This document shows, in pieces, positions 61,223-64,000 of a stretch of 64,000 bases of DNA. Source of the DNA: Viscum album (taxonomy: Eukaryota > Streptophyta > Magnoliopsida > Santalales > Viscaceae). The first letter of the stretch is position 1. Every line of letters starts with the position of its first letter. A program made the translations under genes and the position numbers. The stretch covers positions 1,715,804,889-1,715,868,888 of the forward strand of contig OY728125.1 of NCBI GenBank assembly GCA_963277665.1, given 5' to 3'. Below the pieces are notes generated by a model. It ran no database searches, was not told the origin of the DNA, and saw only the letters and a list, made by a program, of their open reading frames with translations.

Positions 61223-61272
61223 TGTAACACCCCAAGATTTTATGAAAAATATTCTTTTAATTTCATTAATAT

Positions 61273-61565
61273 CTTGTGTTGTATGCTACACCAAGATTAC
61301 CTTGCGTTATACGCAACACCGTATTAGCTTGCATTATATGCAACACTATTCTTGGATCGTGTTACACACAATTTTGATAATAGTTATTCTACGCAACATT
61401 GAGTATATATATATATATATATATTCAATGTATAAATGAAATATGGTTGGATTATGATATACGAAACAATGAAGTATTCTTGCACAGCACACAACCCTGA
61501 CTTGGCTTGCATTACACGCAATCGCGACCTTCCTCGATAGCGTGTGTTGTACTCAATACCGGGTT
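61273..61565 (+). repeat. ~28-bp palindromic mini-repeats near the start of LTR E
   Basis: About nine diverged units, each built on TTGCGTTATACGCAACACC (inverted repeat TTGCGT...ACGCAA) plus a tail such as GTATTAG. Clear units at 61273, 61301, 61328, 61358 and 61386, then after an (AT)n run (61403-61424) further units at about 61451, 61480, 61505 and 61541. Other LTRs have one unit (F at 21527, C at 39670-39690). Confidence 0.8.
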
Positions 61566-63220
61566 TTACTAAACAACGATATATTATTATAATATTATTA
61601 TGAACTAGCCGTTATGAATAGTATTAACTAAATTTTTAATCTTATAACATTATTATTCATCTTACACATTTTCTAAAACATTATATAAGAACAAAATAAA
61701 TTTTTCGGGTAAAATAAGTATTTTTTCAAAAAATGCAGTTTTGCTGCCTTTTGATGGCGCACCCACTTTAAATCTAGTTTTTGACATTTTTATAAGTTTA
61801 ATTTGACAAAATAAACTTCTTATTTGTAATAATGAAATAAAAATTTACTTTGGATAAATTTTTCATATTATTCTGGTAACTTTTATATTTTGATGAATAG
61901 TAAAAACACGCTATATTTTAATTAAAAACAACTTTTTTCATCGCAATAATTTATATGGTTAAATTATAATATTGAATGGTTTTAAAGTATAAATATAATA
62001 TATTTTTACCATTTAATATAATTTATGTCATTACCATTGATTCTACATTGAATTCATAGGATAAATCAATTCAATCTTTTGCAATGTTTTAAAGAAAAAC
62101 CTGTTTTCTTTCGACAACGGGATTAATTTTAATTTAATTTCTGCAACTTTTGTGTATTGAATTTGGAAAAATGTATTCCATATTTGGAATAAGTGGATCC
62201 GAATTATGTTAATAATCTACTTTTTATTTTTGGGAATTATGAATAGTAACTACGGTAAATTTTATTTACCATAGTTAAAGGTAAATCGGGTAATTAAGGG
62301 TAAATGTAATATTATAAAATTAACCTAACACATGTAAAAATCCTATTGGATGACTAAAAGTAGACCCATATCACCTAAGGGTCATATTAGATTCATTTAA
62401 TGTACTTTTGACCATGAAAACAATTTAATTATTATTAAAACCAAAGAATGTGACAACATGTCACTTTCTTAAATCTTATAAGTATAATAATTTTAATTAA
62501 GTGATACACTTCATCAAACTTCAAACATGAATAGTATAAAGAAATATAATACAATTATCTACATAATAGGAATTTATTTAGAATTTTTAGGGATTAAATA
62601 ATAATCATTTATTATGACACAAAGATGATGCAGTAATTGTCTTATTAATGAAATATTGACATAATTGATGTTATAAATACCCAAATAAATGTAATTTAAG
62701 ACTTTTTATGAATTACACTAATTTTAGAGGTTAATATGACATGTTATTATTGATTTAGTTAACTGTTTTCGAACTAATCATTCTATTATGATTTTCACAA
62801 AAATCAATTACTAAATAGTTTCAAAATTGACATAAAATAGTTTTTAAAACAAATATTATATTATTAATTGTTATTTTATTCCTAAAAATATAAGGTTCGG
62901 CAAAATGACTTAGATAAGGTTATATATATTAATTATAAACAACTTGGGGTTCGTTTGGATTGATATATTATGTTTATTAACCTTATAGTGTAAGAAAACA
63001 AGAAGACACGGTAAAAGTAAAATTATCTAACATAAAGTTAAATATAAATGATAAGGTTAAAATAGGAACCTAAACTTGTCTAAATTCTATTTTATGAAAG
63101 TAGTTCGACCCATACCCACCTTAGCTTAGAAATAAATCAATTTGGAGCTATTTAAAACCGAATTTGGCTTTATAATAAAATAATATTTTTAGTTATTCCA
63201 AAGGTGCCCCTCTCCTCCCT

Positions 63221-63228
63221 TATAAAAG
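63221..63228 (+). promoter_or_regulatory. TATA box of LTR E
   Basis: TATAAAAG in CCTCCCTTATAAAAGGGAAC. A canonical plant TATA box; transcription would start about 30 bases downstream in a C/T-rich stretch. Confidence 0.82.
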
Positions 63229-63393
63229 GGAACCTCCTCCCTCTCTTCCTCACACCACTTTGAGCCTTCAAGAGCGGCCAACCCCTACCAATTTATCCTC
63301 TCCACATCCCTAGAGACATCCTAGAGGTCCTGTTCTTCTTTAAAGACCAATTTTAGTGCCCTAAAAGGAGGTCTCAAAGAAGCACTTCAAAGA

Positions 63394-63402
63394 AGAGGTA
63401 AT
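63394..63402 (+). promoter_or_regulatory. Splice-donor-like site in LTR E
   Basis: AAGAAGAG/GTAATG with the GT at 63398-63399. It lies 177 bp after the TATA box; equivalents at similar spacing exist in A (17829), C (37488, 47037) and F (23217). Inferred to be a leader intron donor; not proven. Confidence 0.5.
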
Positions 63403-63565
63403 GTCCGTTACCGATTCTTTCATCTTTATTTCTTCTTCCACTTCTTCTTCTTTAGTTGTTTCATTATGAAGTAATAACATCATTATCACTAATATAATGA
63501 TATGTTATTATAAGTATGAAACAACCCTATTTCACCATCTATCCATCCTATGGAAAAATAAATCA

Positions 63566-63993
63566 CCGCGCGTGCGTACGTACGGAATACCGTCTCCACG
63601 CCGTGGTGTAATCTATTTTCCACCACCACCTTACTTGGATGGGTATAATGGTGTAAATAAGAACTATATATGATTATTGTAAAGTGATATTGATTCTTAA
63701 ATAGTATACATACACTACAATACAATTCAATGATCATGAGAACGATATCATTGCTCATGCGTACGTACGGACTACTGTCTCCACGACGCGATGAGATTCA
63801 TTCTCCACGTTAACCATTCATGAATGATTATAAAGTATATATAATAAGTACTCATGAAATATATGAAATAATAATACTACTGGATTTATGTATATATATA
63901 TTTATGTCATCTACTTAATTCCACTCAATTCAATAAGGAAACGAAAACAGCGTTCATGCGTACGTACGGCCTACCGTCTCCATGAACGGTGTA
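63566..63993 (+). promoter_or_regulatory. Three GC-rich boxes in LTR E
   Basis: Copies at 63566-63612, 63752-63806 and 63950-63993, about 190 bp apart. All three share GCGTACGTACGG, two variable bases, then TACCGTCTCCACG or close. The first two continue with a CCGTGGTG/CGCGATGAG tail. They are the least decayed copies and define the box. The minus open frame 63489-63758 across it is chance. Confidence 0.88.
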
Positions 63994-64000
63994 TTTCTTT

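Larger units (their letters stand above)
61223..64000 (+). repeat. LTR E (plus strand), runs off the window
   Basis: Opens TGTAACACCCC at 61223, inserted in the D 5' LTR after ATAGG. It carries the full set of landmarks: palindromic mini-repeats (61273-61565), ACTATTCAT-type modules (about 61612, 61893, 62237), GATGATGCAGTAATTG at 62624, TATA box at 63221, donor-like AGAGGTAATG at 63395 and three GC-rich boxes. It is the best preserved LTR of the superfamily here. Whether it is a 5' LTR or a solo LTR cannot be told. Confidence 0.88.

Noticed and set aside
62255..62320. Telomere-like GGGTAA repeats
   Set aside because: Only two or three imperfect units that recur as a normal block in the U3 of F, C and E; not an array.
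63566..63993. CRISPR-like array
   Set aside because: Units are ~190 bp apart, diverged and located in plant LTRs; spacing and context do not fit CRISPR.

Overview
This window looks like intergenic DNA from a flowering or other seed plant with a large, repeat-rich genome. It is very A+T rich (about 70 % or more by eye). No intact host gene, rRNA, tRNA gene or CRISPR array was found. Almost everything recognisable is old LTR retrotransposon of the Ty3/gypsy chromovirus type, probably the Tekay/Del lineage. Supporting signs are LTRs that open TGTAACACC and close near TTACA, primer-binding sites of the TGGTATCAGAG type (initiator Met tRNA), gag-PR-RT-RNase H-integrase order, and a C-terminal chromodomain relic with an EEATWEPE-like core. 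The species cannot be named from the sequence.

Layout. Element A (minus strand) has its 3' LTR at 1-1179 (cut by the window edge), pol and gag at 1205-5343 and 14205-14969, and a 5' LTR at 14983-19067. Element B (plus strand, 5344-14204) is inserted in A's gag; its 3' LTR has lost its downstream half. An older, poorly preserved element G (minus strand) surrounds the middle of the window. Pieces of it lie at 19068-21473 and 34081-35476. Element F (plus, 21474-34080, two 3.8-kb LTRs) is inserted in G's interior. Element C (minus, 35477-49299, two 4.26-kb LTRs) is inserted in G's 5' LTR. C retains gag zinc knuckles but no visible pol, and itself carries a tRNA-like SINE (about 40335-40457) and a solo LTR H (41049-43970) with a perfect 5-bp target duplication. 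The stretch 49300-53196 is mostly unexplained. Element D (minus) has a 3' LTR at 53197-55862, a degenerate gag-pol at 55863-60506, and a 5' LTR from 60520 that is interrupted at 61223 by LTR E (plus), which runs off the window.

Every coding region is a pseudogene: frameshifts and stops are frequent and catalytic residues are often replaced. None of these elements could move with its own proteins. Insertion order follows from nesting: G is older than A, F and C; A is older than B; C is older than H; D is older than E.

The most interesting signal is regulatory. The LTRs of A, C, D, E and F, diverged as they are, share a GC-rich box of about 45-50 bp built around GTACGTACGG and ACCGTCTCCACG. 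It occurs two or three times per LTR at a spacing of about 190 bp. In four LTRs that keep all the signals, the TATA box, an AGAGGTAA splice-donor-like site and the first box keep almost constant spacing (about 177 bp, then about 170 bp). The upstream (U3) part of these LTRs also contains ~320-bp modules and, in LTR E, an amplified array of ~28-bp palindromic units.
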